A stretch of 64,000 nt of DNA from Mesorhizobium sp. J428 (GTDB lineage Bacteria; Pseudomonadota; Alphaproteobacteria; Rhizobiales; Rhizobiaceae): the NCBI RefSeq assembly GCF_024699925.1, contig NZ_JAJOMX010000001.1, positions 682,001 to 746,000 of the forward strand, given 5' to 3'. How positions within the stretch are numbered: the stretch's first letter is position 1; each line of letters starts with the position of its first letter. This document shows, piece by piece, positions 1-7,920 of this stretch. The notes under the pieces are model-generated. The model was not told where the DNA came from, did not search any database, and saw only the letters and a program-made list of their open reading frames with translations. A program made the translations under genes and the position numbers.

Positions 1-16
1 TGCTGGGCTCGGTCTC

Positions 17-769
17 GTGACCGCCACCCTGCCCGACCTCGTTATCGCGGCGTTCATCACCTTCTGCCGCGTCGGCGCCTGCTTCATGGTGATGCCGGGC
101 CTGTCGAGCGCGCGCGTGCCGTTGCAGATCAGGCTGTTCGTCGCCGTCGCGGCGACGCTGGCGCTGCTGATGAACATGTCGGACCTGGTGATCCCCTATG
201 CCCGCCGGCAGCCGGCCGAGCTGGCGCTCCTCGTCATCTCCGAGAGCCTGATCGGTGGCCTTATCGGGCTTATGGCCCGCTTCTATCTACTGGCGCTGCA
301 GTTCATCGCCAGCGCGATCTCGATGATGGTGGGCTTCAACGGCGGCATGGGCCATTCGATCGCGGAATCGGAGCCGGAATCGACGCTCGCCGCGCTGATC
401 TCCTTCGCCGGCCTGATGCTGCTCTTCGTCCTCGACTTCCACCACGAGATCGTCAAGGCGCTCGTGCTGTCCTACCAGCTGGCGCCGCTCGACGCGTTCT
501 TCAATCCGCAGTCCAGCCTCGTCGACCTGACCGACACGCTGTCCGAGGCGTTCATGGTCATGCTCCGGCTCGGCAGCCCGTTCCTCGCCTATTCGCTGCT
601 GGTGAACCTCGCGATCGGCTTCGTCAACAAGCTGACGCCGCAGATCCCGGTCTATTTCATCTCGCTGCCCTTCGTGATCACGGGCGGCTTCATCCTGCTC
701 TATCTCGGCATGCCGATCTTCCTTTCCCTCTTCGCCGGCAGCTTCGCCAGCGTGACCGTCGGACGTTGA
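17..769 (+). CDS. fliR: Flagellar biosynthesis protein FliR
   Basis: Inner-membrane component of the flagellar type III export gate, which forms the FliPQR channel at the base of the basal body. The 250-residue product has the family's usual length and is hydrophobic almost throughout, with about six membrane segments. It carries the conserved stretch PQIPVYFISLPFVITGGF near residues 205-225. A GTG start is used; an upstream flagellar gene probably ends just before it. The TGA stop is followed at once by the ATG of the next gene, so this looks like the downstream part of a flagellar operon. Identification is firm. Confidence 0.95.
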   Translation: MTATLPDLVIAAFITFCRVGACFMVMPGLSSARVPLQIRLFVAVAATLALLMNMSDLVIPYARRQPAELALLVISESLIGGLIGLMARFYLLALQFIASAISMMVGFNGGMGHSIAESEPESTLAALISFAGLMLLFVLDFHHEIVKALVLSYQLAPLDAFFNPQSSLVDLTDTLSEAFMVMLRLGSPFLAYSLLVNLAIGFVNKLTPQIPVYFISLPFVITGGFILLYLGMPIFLSLFAGSFASVTVGR

Positions 770-771
770 CC

Positions 772-1152
772 ATGACGAACCGAAGCGACCGCCTGAAGCA
801 GATCGTGAAGCTCCAGAAGAAGGTGACGGAGATCCACGAGATGCGCCGCGCCAACTATCTCGCCCAAGCCGCGGCGGCCGACCGCGAGGCGAAGGAGATC
901 CTGGAGGCGCGCAACGAAGGTTCGATGTCGAACCTGTTTCCGGACGTCTATTCGCGCTTCGTCGAAAAGGCGGTCGCACGCGCCCGCGAAAACGAGACGC
1001 TGGCGCAGGCCGAGGGGCTGAAGGTCGCCGCTGAGACTGCCCGCACCAACATCGTGGAGCGGACCTGGCGCGAGGCCCTGCGGGAGGAGGAACGCAAGGC
1101 CGAGGAGCGTGCAGCGCTTGATGCCGTCGAGCAACGTCTGGCGCTGAAATAG
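772..1152 (+). CDS. FliJ-like coiled-coil flagellar protein
   Basis: A 126-residue protein that is highly charged and almost entirely alpha-helical, rich in Glu, Arg, Ala and Lys, as expected for a long coiled coil. Its size, composition and place directly after fliR resemble FliJ-type general chaperones of flagellar export, which escort export substrates and contact the FliI ATPase. I see no motif that proves this. The ATG at 772 is preferred over an in-frame TTG six bases earlier that overlaps the fliR stop. The flagellar role is inferred from context. Confidence 0.7.
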   Translation: MTNRSDRLKQIVKLQKKVTEIHEMRRANYLAQAAAADREAKEILEARNEGSMSNLFPDVYSRFVEKAVARARENETLAQAEGLKVAAETARTNIVERTWREALREEERKAEERAALDAVEQRLALK

Positions 1153-1217
1153 CGGCTCAAGCCTGCCGCAAGTTTATTCGCCTACGTTTTTCCAACGAAA
1201 CAGCAGGGGAGAGCACC

Positions 1218-1754
1218 TTGGCCAATGCCGTCATCGACGCCCTCGGCGGCACCGCGATCGCGCAGCCGAACGCGTCCGTGGACGCATCCGAGAGCCGCGT
1301 CGAACGTCTCGCGCGGCTCGCCGCCGTGTCCGATGCCCGCAGCGCTGCCGCACTCGCCTCGCCTCGCGCGGCCGCAGGCAAGGTCCCCGAGACCTTCCAG
1401 AAGTTCGAGGGCATGGTGCTGCAGACCTTTATCCAGTCGATGCTGCCGCAGGAGAGCGAGGCGGTCTACGGCAGCGGTCTCGCCGGCGACATGTGGAAGT
1501 CGTTCCTCGCCACCGAGATCGCCAACCAGATGGCGAAGGCAGGCGGCATCGGCATCGCCGAGCGGGTGCTCGGCCAGCACTACATGGACGGAGAGAAGAA
1601 GGTGGCGGTCTCCGGCCTGCCCGGCGCGGCGGAGAAGTCCGGTCTCGCCGACCAGCGGCTCCTGTCGTCCAGCCTCGTGCAGGAAATGCAGCGCATGATG
1701 ATGAAATCGCTCGGCGAGGACCTGGCGGCCACCGGCCGCTCGAGCGCGGACTGA
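1218..1754 (+). CDS. flgJ: Rod-binding FlgJ-like flagellar protein
   Basis: The 178-residue product carries a rod-binding (FlgJ N-terminal type) domain at about residues 58-125, with FEGMVLQTFIQSMLP followed by SGLAGDMWKSFLATEIANQM. It lacks the muramidase domain found in enteric FlgJ, which is normal in alphaproteobacteria, where a separate enzyme clears the peptidoglycan. It should cap or guide assembly of the flagellar rod in the periplasm. The start is a TTG preceded by a purine-rich ribosome site (GGGGAG, about 1206-1211); no in-frame ATG lies nearby. Confidence 0.85.
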   Translation: MANAVIDALGGTAIAQPNASVDASESRVERLARLAAVSDARSAAALASPRAAAGKVPETFQKFEGMVLQTFIQSMLPQESEAVYGSGLAGDMWKSFLATEIANQMAKAGGIGIAERVLGQHYMDGEKKVAVSGLPGAAEKSGLADQRLLSSSLVQEMQRMMMKSLGEDLAATGRSSAD

Positions 1755-1765
1755 CGGGGTAGACG

Positions 1766-2185
1766 ATGAGCGACACCACATTCTACAGCCCCAACCTACC
1801 GCAGCTCGTCTCCGGCGCGTCCGAGCGGACGCCGCAGGGCAGCGTCGGCTCGATCTCCGCCATCATCGGCCGCATCGAAGAGGCGATCGAGAGCGAGACG
1901 GCGTCCATCAGGTCGGATCCGAAATTCGACATCCACGCCTCCAACGCCAAGAAGAGCCGCTACCTCTACGAGCTGAACCGCGCCGTGAAGGGCATCTCGA
2001 TGAGCGACTTCGCCGAGAAACATCGCGACGCGATCGCGCGGCTGAAGGAGAAGCTCGTCGCCAACGAGGCGGTCATCCGCGCCCATCTCGCCGCCGTGGC
2101 AGAGGTGGCGGGCCTGATCCAGACCGCGATCGAGCGCGCCGAGACGGACGGCACCTATTCGACCAGCGCGTTCCAGCGGATCTGA
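1766..2185 (+). CDS. flgN: FlgN-type flagellar chaperone
   Basis: A 139-residue, mostly helical, charged protein with the features of the small alphaproteobacterial FlgN-like proteins, which bind hook-filament junction proteins FlgK and FlgL before export. The helical region spans about residues 28-125, after a disordered Ser/Gly-rich start. It sits 11 bases after the rod-binding gene with a recognisable ribosome site, so it is co-transcribed with the flagellar genes. The family call rests on overall character and position, because FlgN sequences are poorly conserved. Confidence 0.65.
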   Translation: MSDTTFYSPNLPQLVSGASERTPQGSVGSISAIIGRIEEAIESETASIRSDPKFDIHASNAKKSRYLYELNRAVKGISMSDFAEKHRDAIARLKEKLVANEAVIRAHLAAVAEVAGLIQTAIERAETDGTYSTSAFQRI

Positions 2186-2190
2186 CGGGC

Positions 2191-2718
2191 ATGGTGAAGT
2201 TCATCGTCGCGGCTGTCTGGATCGTCGCCGTCACGGTGGGTTCGATCTTCTTCGCCTTCTCCTCGACCAGTGACAAACCGGGCGAGGTCGAGAAGCCTGC
2301 CCCGTTCTTCGGCGGCCTCGACTATGTGAAGACGGACGTGATCTCGGTTCCGGTGGTAAAGAATGGCGAAGTGGCGGGCTACTTCATCGCCCGCTTCGTC
2401 TTCACCGCCGAGCCGGCGCGCATCGCCAAGATGAGCGTACCGATGCAGTCGATCATCACCGATGAGTTCTTCACCTACCTCTATTCCAATCCGCTGATAG
2501 ACTTCACCCGCGGCGACCGCATCGACATCAACGCGTTCCGCAGCGGACTGCGCGACAACCTGAACAAGCGGCTCGGCGAGGACGTGGTCCACGAGGTGAT
2601 GATGGAGCAAGTGGACTACTTGTCGAAGCAGGAAATCCGCGACAACGCCATGAAACGGCGCATACCGCCGAAGGCCAAGCAACTGCCGGAAGCTCCCAAG
2701 CCGTCCAGCGGGCACTGA
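2191..2718 (+). CDS. Single-span membrane protein of the flagellar operon
   Basis: A 175-residue protein with one N-terminal membrane segment (about residues 3-23), then a soluble, presumably periplasmic, domain with the stretch FFTYLYSNPLIDF and a Pro/Lys-rich tail. The topology (short cytoplasmic end, one span, periplasmic domain of about 130 residues) recalls FliL-like stator-associated proteins, but I recognise no defining motif. It starts 5 bases after the flgN-like stop, so it is the last gene of this operon. Function unknown; a flagellar role is inferred only from linkage. Confidence 0.7.
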   Translation: MVKFIVAAVWIVAVTVGSIFFAFSSTSDKPGEVEKPAPFFGGLDYVKTDVISVPVVKNGEVAGYFIARFVFTAEPARIAKMSVPMQSIITDEFFTYLYSNPLIDFTRGDRIDINAFRSGLRDNLNKRLGEDVVHEVMMEQVDYLSKQEIRDNAMKRRIPPKAKQLPEAPKPSSGH

Positions 2719-2722
2719 GGGG

Positions 2723-3526
2723 TCAGCTGAAGTTCGGCTTGCGCTTTTCCAGAAACGCCCGCAGCCCTTCCAGAGCGTCCGGGCCGGTTTGCGACAAGGC
2801 CGCGCTGAGGCTTTCCGCATAGAGCCCGTCGCTACGGCTCATGTCGTCGATGCGGGCGATCGAGTGGATGACCAGATAGTTGACCAGCGAGGCGTTGGAG
2901 GCGATGTCGCGCGCCAGCGCAATCGCCTTGTCGAGCCCTTCGCCCTCGCCGACGAGATAGTGCGCCAGACCCAGCCGATAGCCTTCCGCGGCATCGTAGA
3001 CCCGCCCCGTCAGCATCATCTCCGTCATTCTGTCCGGCCCCAGGATGCGGCCGATTCGCACCGTGGCGCCACCGCCGACGAAGATGCCTCGCTTGCCCTC
3101 GGGAAGCTGGAACCGAACGCTGGGCTCCGCGACGCGCACATGGCAGGATGCGGCGATCTCGAGCCCGCCGCCGATCACCGAACCCGACATCGCCGCCACC
3201 ACCGGCAGCCCGCCGAACTGGATCGTGTCCATGAGCTGGTGCCAGCGGCGCGAATGCTTCATGACGTCCGCCGGTTCGCGCCGCGACTGCTCTCCGAGGT
3301 CGAGGCCTGCCGAGAAATGCCCGCCGGCCCCGATCACGACCACCGCGCGCACGCTCTTTGGCGGCGCGTCGAAGAAGGCGCGCAGCCCGTCCGCGAGCGC
3401 GTCGGAGATCGCGTTGCGCTTCTCCGCCCGGTCGAAGGTGAGGATCGCAATATCGTCGCGTAGCTCCACCAGGACATGCCCTGCCCCGTCCGGCAGGCGC
3501 GTCTGGGGACTGGTGGTGAGGCTCAT
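2723..3526 (-). CDS. Enoyl-CoA hydratase/isomerase (crotonase family)
   Basis: Crotonase-fold protein of 267 residues. It shows the oxyanion-hole segments HFSAGLDLGE (about residues 70-79) and IGGGLEIAASCHVRVAE (about 117-133) and ends with the typical FLEKRKP tail. The family hydrates or isomerises enoyl-CoA thioesters. It does not look like the hydroxycinnamoyl-CoA hydratase-lyases, so it more likely serves beta-oxidative shortening. It diverges from the MarR gene across a 230-bp region holding a 17-bp palindrome that recurs at the CoA-ligase promoter, so it probably belongs to that regulon. Substrate unproven. Confidence 0.85.
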   Translation of the reverse strand: MSLTTSPQTRLPDGAGHVLVELRDDIAILTFDRAEKRNAISDALADGLRAFFDAPPKSVRAVVVIGAGGHFSAGLDLGEQSRREPADVMKHSRRWHQLMDTIQFGGLPVVAAMSGSVIGGGLEIAASCHVRVAEPSVRFQLPEGKRGIFVGGGATVRIGRILGPDRMTEMMLTGRVYDAAEGYRLGLAHYLVGEGEGLDKAIALARDIASNASLVNYLVIHSIARIDDMSRSDGLYAESLSAALSQTGPDALEGLRAFLEKRKPNFS

Positions 3527-3558
3527 GGCTGCTGCAGTTCCGCTGGCATCGACTGTAT

Positions 3559-3575
3559 TGTTCTATATCATAACA
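3559..3575. promoter_or_regulatory. Palindromic operator, copy 1 (MarR-type)
   Basis: TGTTCTATATCATAACA, embedded in perfect 7-base arms TATTGTT (3556-3562) and AACAATA (3572-3578). It lies between the divergent hydratase and MarR genes. A second site of the same length and pattern, TGTTATCTTGTATAACA, lies at 7807-7823 before the CoA-ligase gene. The pattern TGTT-N9-AACA with AT-rich centre suits a MarR dimer; assignment to the neighbouring regulator is inference. Confidence 0.6.
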
Positions 3576-3759
3576 ATATCGGTCGGTTCAATCGACGCAT
3601 AGCCGGTAGCGATCGCCGCTTGGCGATTTTGCGGTCGTCCTGCACTATTCGTGTGCAGATCAGGTGCGATTCGCGGCCGTCGCATGCGGTTCGGCCGACG
3701 TCGGACCTCCGGTCATACCGCGGTTCCCGGCTTTCGCCGGGCCTGTTCCAAGAGGCGCC

Positions 3760-4260
3760 ATGACGGTCGACACGAAGCCAGGACCTCGCCGCCGCGACGC
3801 CCCGGCCGCATCCGCCGAGATGCCCGACAAAGAAGGCATCATCGGCTACAAGCTGCGCCGCGCGCAGCTTGTCGTGTTCCAGGATTTCCTGCAGACCTTC
3901 GCCCGGATGAAAGTCCGGCCGGCCGAGTTTTCGGTGCTGTCGATGATCGCCCGCACCCCCGGCCTCAAGCAGACCGAGATCGCCGAGGCACTGGGCATCA
4001 AGCGCGCCAACTTCGTCGCCCTGATGGATGGGCTGGAGGCGCGCGGCCTCGCCGACCGGCGCAAGGGCGGCGCCGACCGCCGCTCGCACGCGCTCCACCT
4101 GACGCCTGAGGGCGAGCGCTTCGTCAGGAAGATGCTCGCCGTCTGGCACGAACATGAGGACCGCATGGTCCGCAGGCTCGGCGGTCCGCAGGAGCGCGAC
4201 CGCCTGATCGAACTGCTCGACCGTCTGCTCGCGGGACAGGCCACGGCGAGGGAAGACTAG
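3760..4260 (+). CDS. MarR family transcriptional regulator
   Basis: A 166-residue winged-helix regulator. The recognition region is GLKQTEIAEALGIKRANFVA (about residues 67-86), followed by a wing with Asp-Arg-Arg (GGADRRSHALHLTPEG). MarR proteins in such clusters usually repress CoA-dependent aromatic acid catabolism and release DNA when they bind an acyl-CoA. The ATG at 3760 fits the family length; a longer start at 3664 adds a Pro-rich stretch not typical of MarR. Its stop codon interlocks with the convergent thioesterase stop (CTAG, 4257-4260). Confidence 0.88.
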   Translation: MTVDTKPGPRRRDAPAASAEMPDKEGIIGYKLRRAQLVVFQDFLQTFARMKVRPAEFSVLSMIARTPGLKQTEIAEALGIKRANFVALMDGLEARGLADRRKGGADRRSHALHLTPEGERFVRKMLAVWHEHEDRMVRRLGGPQERDRLIELLDRLLAGQATARED

Positions 4261-4676
4261 CCCCTCGGCGCTGCCGCGACCTCGTCCGGAATCGCATATC
4301 CCTTGATCCTGCCCGGAGCGTCCGGATCGACGCCGGCCCAGACCCGCGTCTCGCGTGCCTCGATCGCCAGCGCGTCGCTTTTGTAGACCCTGTGCAGGAT
4401 GTCGAAGGACGACCGCCTGATTTCGCTTGCCTGCGTCTCGATACGGATCACGTCGCCGTAGCGCGAGGGGATGATGAACTTCGCGCCCGTGTCCACCATC
4501 GGGATGCCGACGATGCCGTAATGCTTCGTCCAGGCGATCTTCTTCATGCCGATGGCCTTCTCGAGCAGATAGGCCGTGGAGGCGTCGAACATCGCGAAAT
4601 AGCGCGGATAGAAGACGATGCCGGCCGCATCGCAGTCGCCCCATTCGATCTCGATGTCACGGCTGTTCACCAGCAT
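4257..4676 (-). CDS. Acyl-CoA thioesterase, 4-hydroxybenzoyl-CoA type
   Basis: Hotdog-fold thioesterase of 139 residues. The N-terminal signature WGDCDAAGIVFYPRYFAMFD (about residues 12-31) contains the Asp and AGIVFYP pattern typical of the 4-HBT/YbgC family. It would hydrolyse an acyl- or aroyl-CoA to free acid and CoA. It starts 2 bases past the thiolase stop, so it is the third gene of the ligase-thiolase-thioesterase operon. A role in releasing an aromatic acid product or saving trapped CoA fits the context but the substrate is not visible. Confidence 0.85.
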   Translation of the reverse strand: MLVNSRDIEIEWGDCDAAGIVFYPRYFAMFDASTAYLLEKAIGMKKIAWTKHYGIVGIPMVDTGAKFIIPSRYGDVIRIETQASEIRRSSFDILHRVYKSDALAIEARETRVWAGVDPDAPGRIKGYAIPDEVAAAPRG

Positions 4677-4678
4677 GG

Positions 4679-5929
4679 CTAGGCCGCCTCCGGATTTTCC
4701 ACCAGCACTGCGATCCCCTGTCCGCCGCCGATGCAGGCGGACGCGATGCCGTAGCGCAGGCCTGATCGCTTCAGCTCGCGCGCCACGGTCGTCGTGATGC
4801 GCACGCCGGTCGCGCCGAGCGGATGGCCGATCGCGATCGCGCCGCCGTTGACGTTCGTCTTGTCCTCGTCCAGCCCCAATTCGCGGATGCAGGCGAGGAT
4901 CTGCGCGCCGAAGGCCTCGTTGATCTCGATCCGGTCGATCTTGTCGAGTGAAAGCCCCGCCTCGTCGAGCAGCGCGCGGATCGCGGGTGCCGGTCCGATA
5001 CCCATGATGTGCGGCGGCACGCCGACGGTCGCCGCCGCGACGATGCGCGCGAGCGGTGTCGTGCCGGCGCGCTCAGCCGCTGCGCGCGAGCCGACGATCG
5101 CCGCCGCGGCGCCATCCACCACAGCCGATGAATTGCCGCCGGTCTGCACGCCGCCAAACGCCGGCCTGATCTTCGCCAGCGCCTCGTAGGGCGAGGGACG
5201 GACATGGCTGTCCTTCGCCACGCTCTCGACGCCGCGCGGCAGCCGGATGCCGCGGGCATTATAGCCCTCCTGCTCGAATGCCTCGCTCGTCACCGCGACG
5301 ATCTCGCCGTCGATGAAGCCGTCGGCCTGCGCCTTCAGCGCACGGTTGAAGGAGCGCTCTGCGAAGCGGTCCACTTCCTCGCGGCCGATCTGGTATTCCC
5401 GCGCCAGGTTCTCCGCCGTGTCACCCATAGTGCAGGAAACCGCCGGATCGAGCAGCGCCTCCCAGAGGAAGTCCTTGAAGGCGACCTGACCCATCTTGAA
5501 GCCGTTGCGGTGCGTATAGGCGGCGACAGGATTGCGGCTCATCGATTCGGTGCCGACGCAGAGCGCGAGGTCGACGCGCTGCTGCTCGACCATGTCGGCC
5601 GCCTGCACCAGCACCTCGATGCCGGTGCCGCAGATGCGCTGCACCAGATGCGCCGGGCGCTGATAGGGCACGCCGGCATAGAGGCCGATGTGGCGCGGCG
5701 TCATGTAGGCGTCGAACGAGGCCTGCGCCATCGAGCCGGCGATGGTGGTGCCGATCTCATTCGGATCGATGCCCGCTTTGTCCAGCACCGCGCGCGCGGC
5801 CTTGATGCCGAGGTCGATCGGCGAAATGTCGGCGAAAGCGCCGGTGTAGTCGACGAACGGCGTGCGCACGCCCTCGATCAGCCAGGCGTCCTCGAAACGG
5901 TAGCGGAGGCCTTTTTCGGCGGCAGTCAT
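4679..5929 (-). CDS. Acetyl-CoA acyltransferase (thiolase)
   Basis: Thiolase of 416 residues, normal length. It shows the active-site Cys in RICGTGIEVL (near residue 100), the NEAFGAQ motif, the GGAIAIGHPLGATG motif and the C-terminal CIGGGQGIA Cys. It performs thiolytic cleavage of 3-ketoacyl-CoA, the last step of side-chain beta-oxidation. The ATG at 5929 overlaps the stop of the upstream CoA ligase by 4 bases (ATGA), implying translational coupling. An open frame continues far upstream of this ATG but is only a shadow of the ligase gene. Confidence 0.92.
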   Translation of the reverse strand: MTAAEKGLRYRFEDAWLIEGVRTPFVDYTGAFADISPIDLGIKAARAVLDKAGIDPNEIGTTIAGSMAQASFDAYMTPRHIGLYAGVPYQRPAHLVQRICGTGIEVLVQAADMVEQQRVDLALCVGTESMSRNPVAAYTHRNGFKMGQVAFKDFLWEALLDPAVSCTMGDTAENLAREYQIGREEVDRFAERSFNRALKAQADGFIDGEIVAVTSEAFEQEGYNARGIRLPRGVESVAKDSHVRPSPYEALAKIRPAFGGVQTGGNSSAVVDGAAAAIVGSRAAAERAGTTPLARIVAAATVGVPPHIMGIGPAPAIRALLDEAGLSLDKIDRIEINEAFGAQILACIRELGLDEDKTNVNGGAIAIGHPLGATGVRITTTVARELKRSGLRYGIASACIGGGQGIAVLVENPEAA

Positions 5930-7788
5930 GCGGTCTTCCTTGCGACGAGAATGTGAGGCGGCGGCGGTTCGGCGTAGAGATCCTCGACCAGGCCGGGGCG
6001 CGCGGTGATGACGGCGCGCTGGTTGATCGATCCCTTGTCGGTGATCTCGCTTCGGTCCATCGACGGCGGCGTGTCGAGCACGACCGCGCGGGCCACGAGA
6101 TTGGCGCTGCCGGTCGAGGTCTTCGCCAGCGCGTCGAGCCTTTGCTGGAAGAGGTCCCTCAGCGCCGGGCTGTGCGCGAGGTCGTGCTCGCTCGCCGCGG
6201 CAAGCTCCGGCGCGATCCGGCGCGCGGCGTCCACGTCGAGAAACAGCATCGCGCCGATGTGGTTGCGATCGAGGCCGGTCAGCACCGCCTCCCGCACATA
6301 GGGCGCGAAGGCACGGATGATCGCTCCCTTGACGGATGCGAGGTTGACCCAGGTGCCGGTCGACAGCTTGAAGTCCTCCGACACGCGGCCGTCGAAGAGC
6401 AGCCCCTTGTTGACGTCGGCGGGATCGACGAACTTCAGCGCATCGCCGATCTTGTAGAAGCCTTCCTCGTCGAAACATTCGGCCGTCTTGTCCGGCTGGC
6501 GCCAGTAGCCGGGTGTGACGTTCGGGCCGCGCAGCCTGAGCTCGAGCTTGTCGCCGTCCGGCACCAGCTTGAGTTCGACGCCCGGCGCCGGCAGGCCCAC
6601 CTCTCCGGGCCGCTCGACCGCCCAGGTCGTGGTGGACGCAAAGGGCGCGGTCTCGGTCGAGCCGTAGCCGGTGATGATCATGACCCGACCGCCGGTGGCC
6701 TGGCGCGAAATCCGCTCCAGCCCGTCCCACACATGCTGGGCGAGGCCGGCGCCGGCATATTGCATCAGGTTCAGCCGGGCGAAAAAGCTCTCGCGCAGCC
6801 GGTCGTTACGCTCAAAGTGGCCGAGTAGCATCTCGTAGCCCTTAGGCACGTTGAAATAGAGCGTCGGCGATACCTCCTCGAGGTTGCGCACCGTCTTCAG
6901 GATGCCGGCCGGCGTCGGCGCGCCGTCGTCGATGTAGAGCGTGCCGCCATTGGCGAGCGTGATGCCGAAATTGTGGTTGCCGCCCGCCGTATGGTTCCAC
7001 GGCAGCCAGTCGACCATCACCGGCGGCTCGTCCTTGAGGAAGGCGAGCGCGGCGGCGATCATCGCCTGGTTGCAGGTCATCATGCGCTGCGTGTTGATGA
7101 CCGCCTTCGGCATGCCGGTCGAGCCGGAGGTGAACAGGAACTTCGACACCGTGTCCGGCGTCACCGCCGCGTCCGCCGCTTCCACGACGTCGGTGGGCAC
7201 GGTGGCCACAGCGCAGTCGAACATGGTCGCCGGCAGGTCTGGCACCGCGTTGCGGGCGACGAGCAGGGAGATATCTTCCGACCAGATCGCCCGCAGTGCC
7301 TTGTCGAACGGCGCACCCTCGGCGACGAAGACCATTCCGGGCGTCAGCAGCTTCACCAGATAGCGGAGCTTCTGGTGGTCGGTGGAGACCAGTGAATAGG
7401 CGGGCGACAGCGGCGCGAAGGGGATGCCCGCCATCATCGCGCCGAGCGCCAGCAGGCCGTGCTCGACCGAATTGCCGGAAAGGATCATCAGCGGACGCTC
7501 GGCCGACAGGCCGCGGTCGATTAGGAACTGCGCCAGCGACCGCGCCTTGGCCAAGGCCTGCGCATAGGTGATGCGTCGCCACTCGCCATGCGGCCCCCTG
7601 TCGGCGAGGAAGACGCGGTCCGGCTCCGTCCGCGCCCAGTGGCGCAGCAGATCGGTCATCGAACGGGGATAGTCGTCCAGCCGCGCACGCGGGCGGATCA
7701 ACAGCGTCCCGTCCGCGCGCCTCTCCAGCTCCGCGGCGAGATCGCCCATCCGCACCGGCCGCATGCCGGGCACATCGACCAGCGGCAT
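5926..7788 (-). CDS. Feruloyl-CoA synthase-like AMP-dependent ligase
   Basis: ANL-superfamily ligase of 620 residues that activates a carboxylic acid with ATP and CoA. It shows the P-loop FTSGSTGMPKAVINTQRMM (about residues 210-228), the stretch WLPWNHTAGGNHNFG and GYGSTETAPFA, all typical of the feruloyl-CoA synthase subgroup. The ATG at 7788 follows a strong AGGAGAA-type site; an earlier in-frame start is less likely. It heads an operon with thiolase and thioesterase, so a hydroxycinnamate-like acid is a reasonable substrate, degraded by beta-oxidation. No vanillin dehydrogenase or hydratase-lyase is present nearby. Confidence 0.85.
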   Translation of the reverse strand: MPLVDVPGMRPVRMGDLAAELERRADGTLLIRPRARLDDYPRSMTDLLRHWARTEPDRVFLADRGPHGEWRRITYAQALAKARSLAQFLIDRGLSAERPLMILSGNSVEHGLLALGAMMAGIPFAPLSPAYSLVSTDHQKLRYLVKLLTPGMVFVAEGAPFDKALRAIWSEDISLLVARNAVPDLPATMFDCAVATVPTDVVEAADAAVTPDTVSKFLFTSGSTGMPKAVINTQRMMTCNQAMIAAALAFLKDEPPVMVDWLPWNHTAGGNHNFGITLANGGTLYIDDGAPTPAGILKTVRNLEEVSPTLYFNVPKGYEMLLGHFERNDRLRESFFARLNLMQYAGAGLAQHVWDGLERISRQATGGRVMIITGYGSTETAPFASTTTWAVERPGEVGLPAPGVELKLVPDGDKLELRLRGPNVTPGYWRQPDKTAECFDEEGFYKIGDALKFVDPADVNKGLLFDGRVSEDFKLSTGTWVNLASVKGAIIRAFAPYVREAVLTGLDRNHIGAMLFLDVDAARRIAPELAAASEHDLAHSPALRDLFQQRLDALAKTSTGSANLVARAVVLDTPPSMDRSEITDKGSINQRAVITARPGLVEDLYAEPPPPHILVARKTA

Positions 7789-7806
7789 TCTTCTCCTCCC
7801 GGATAC

Positions 7807-7823
7807 TGTTATCTTGTATAACA
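7807..7823. promoter_or_regulatory. Palindromic operator, copy 2 (MarR-type)
   Basis: TGTTATCTTGTATAACA, arms TGTTAT and ATAACA with a 5-base centre, 18 bases before the start of the CoA ligase. It shares length, ends and the right half (ATAACA) with the site at 3559-3575. This is the main evidence that the hydratase, MarR gene and ligase operon form one regulon. Confidence 0.6.
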
Positions 7824-7920
7824 ATCTTGTGGCGGTGGTTCAAGGGCGCATGACTGTTTGCGCATTCAGTCAGAGCCGCTCAGCCCCTCCATCTGCCACG
7901 ATCGGCGAAGAACGAAAGCC

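Noticed and set aside
4679..6730. A 683-codon open frame that would fuse the thiolase to a long Arg-rich N-terminus
   Set aside because: The upstream part is the out-of-frame shadow of the CoA ligase gene; the thiolase begins at the ATG at 5929 that overlaps the ligase stop.
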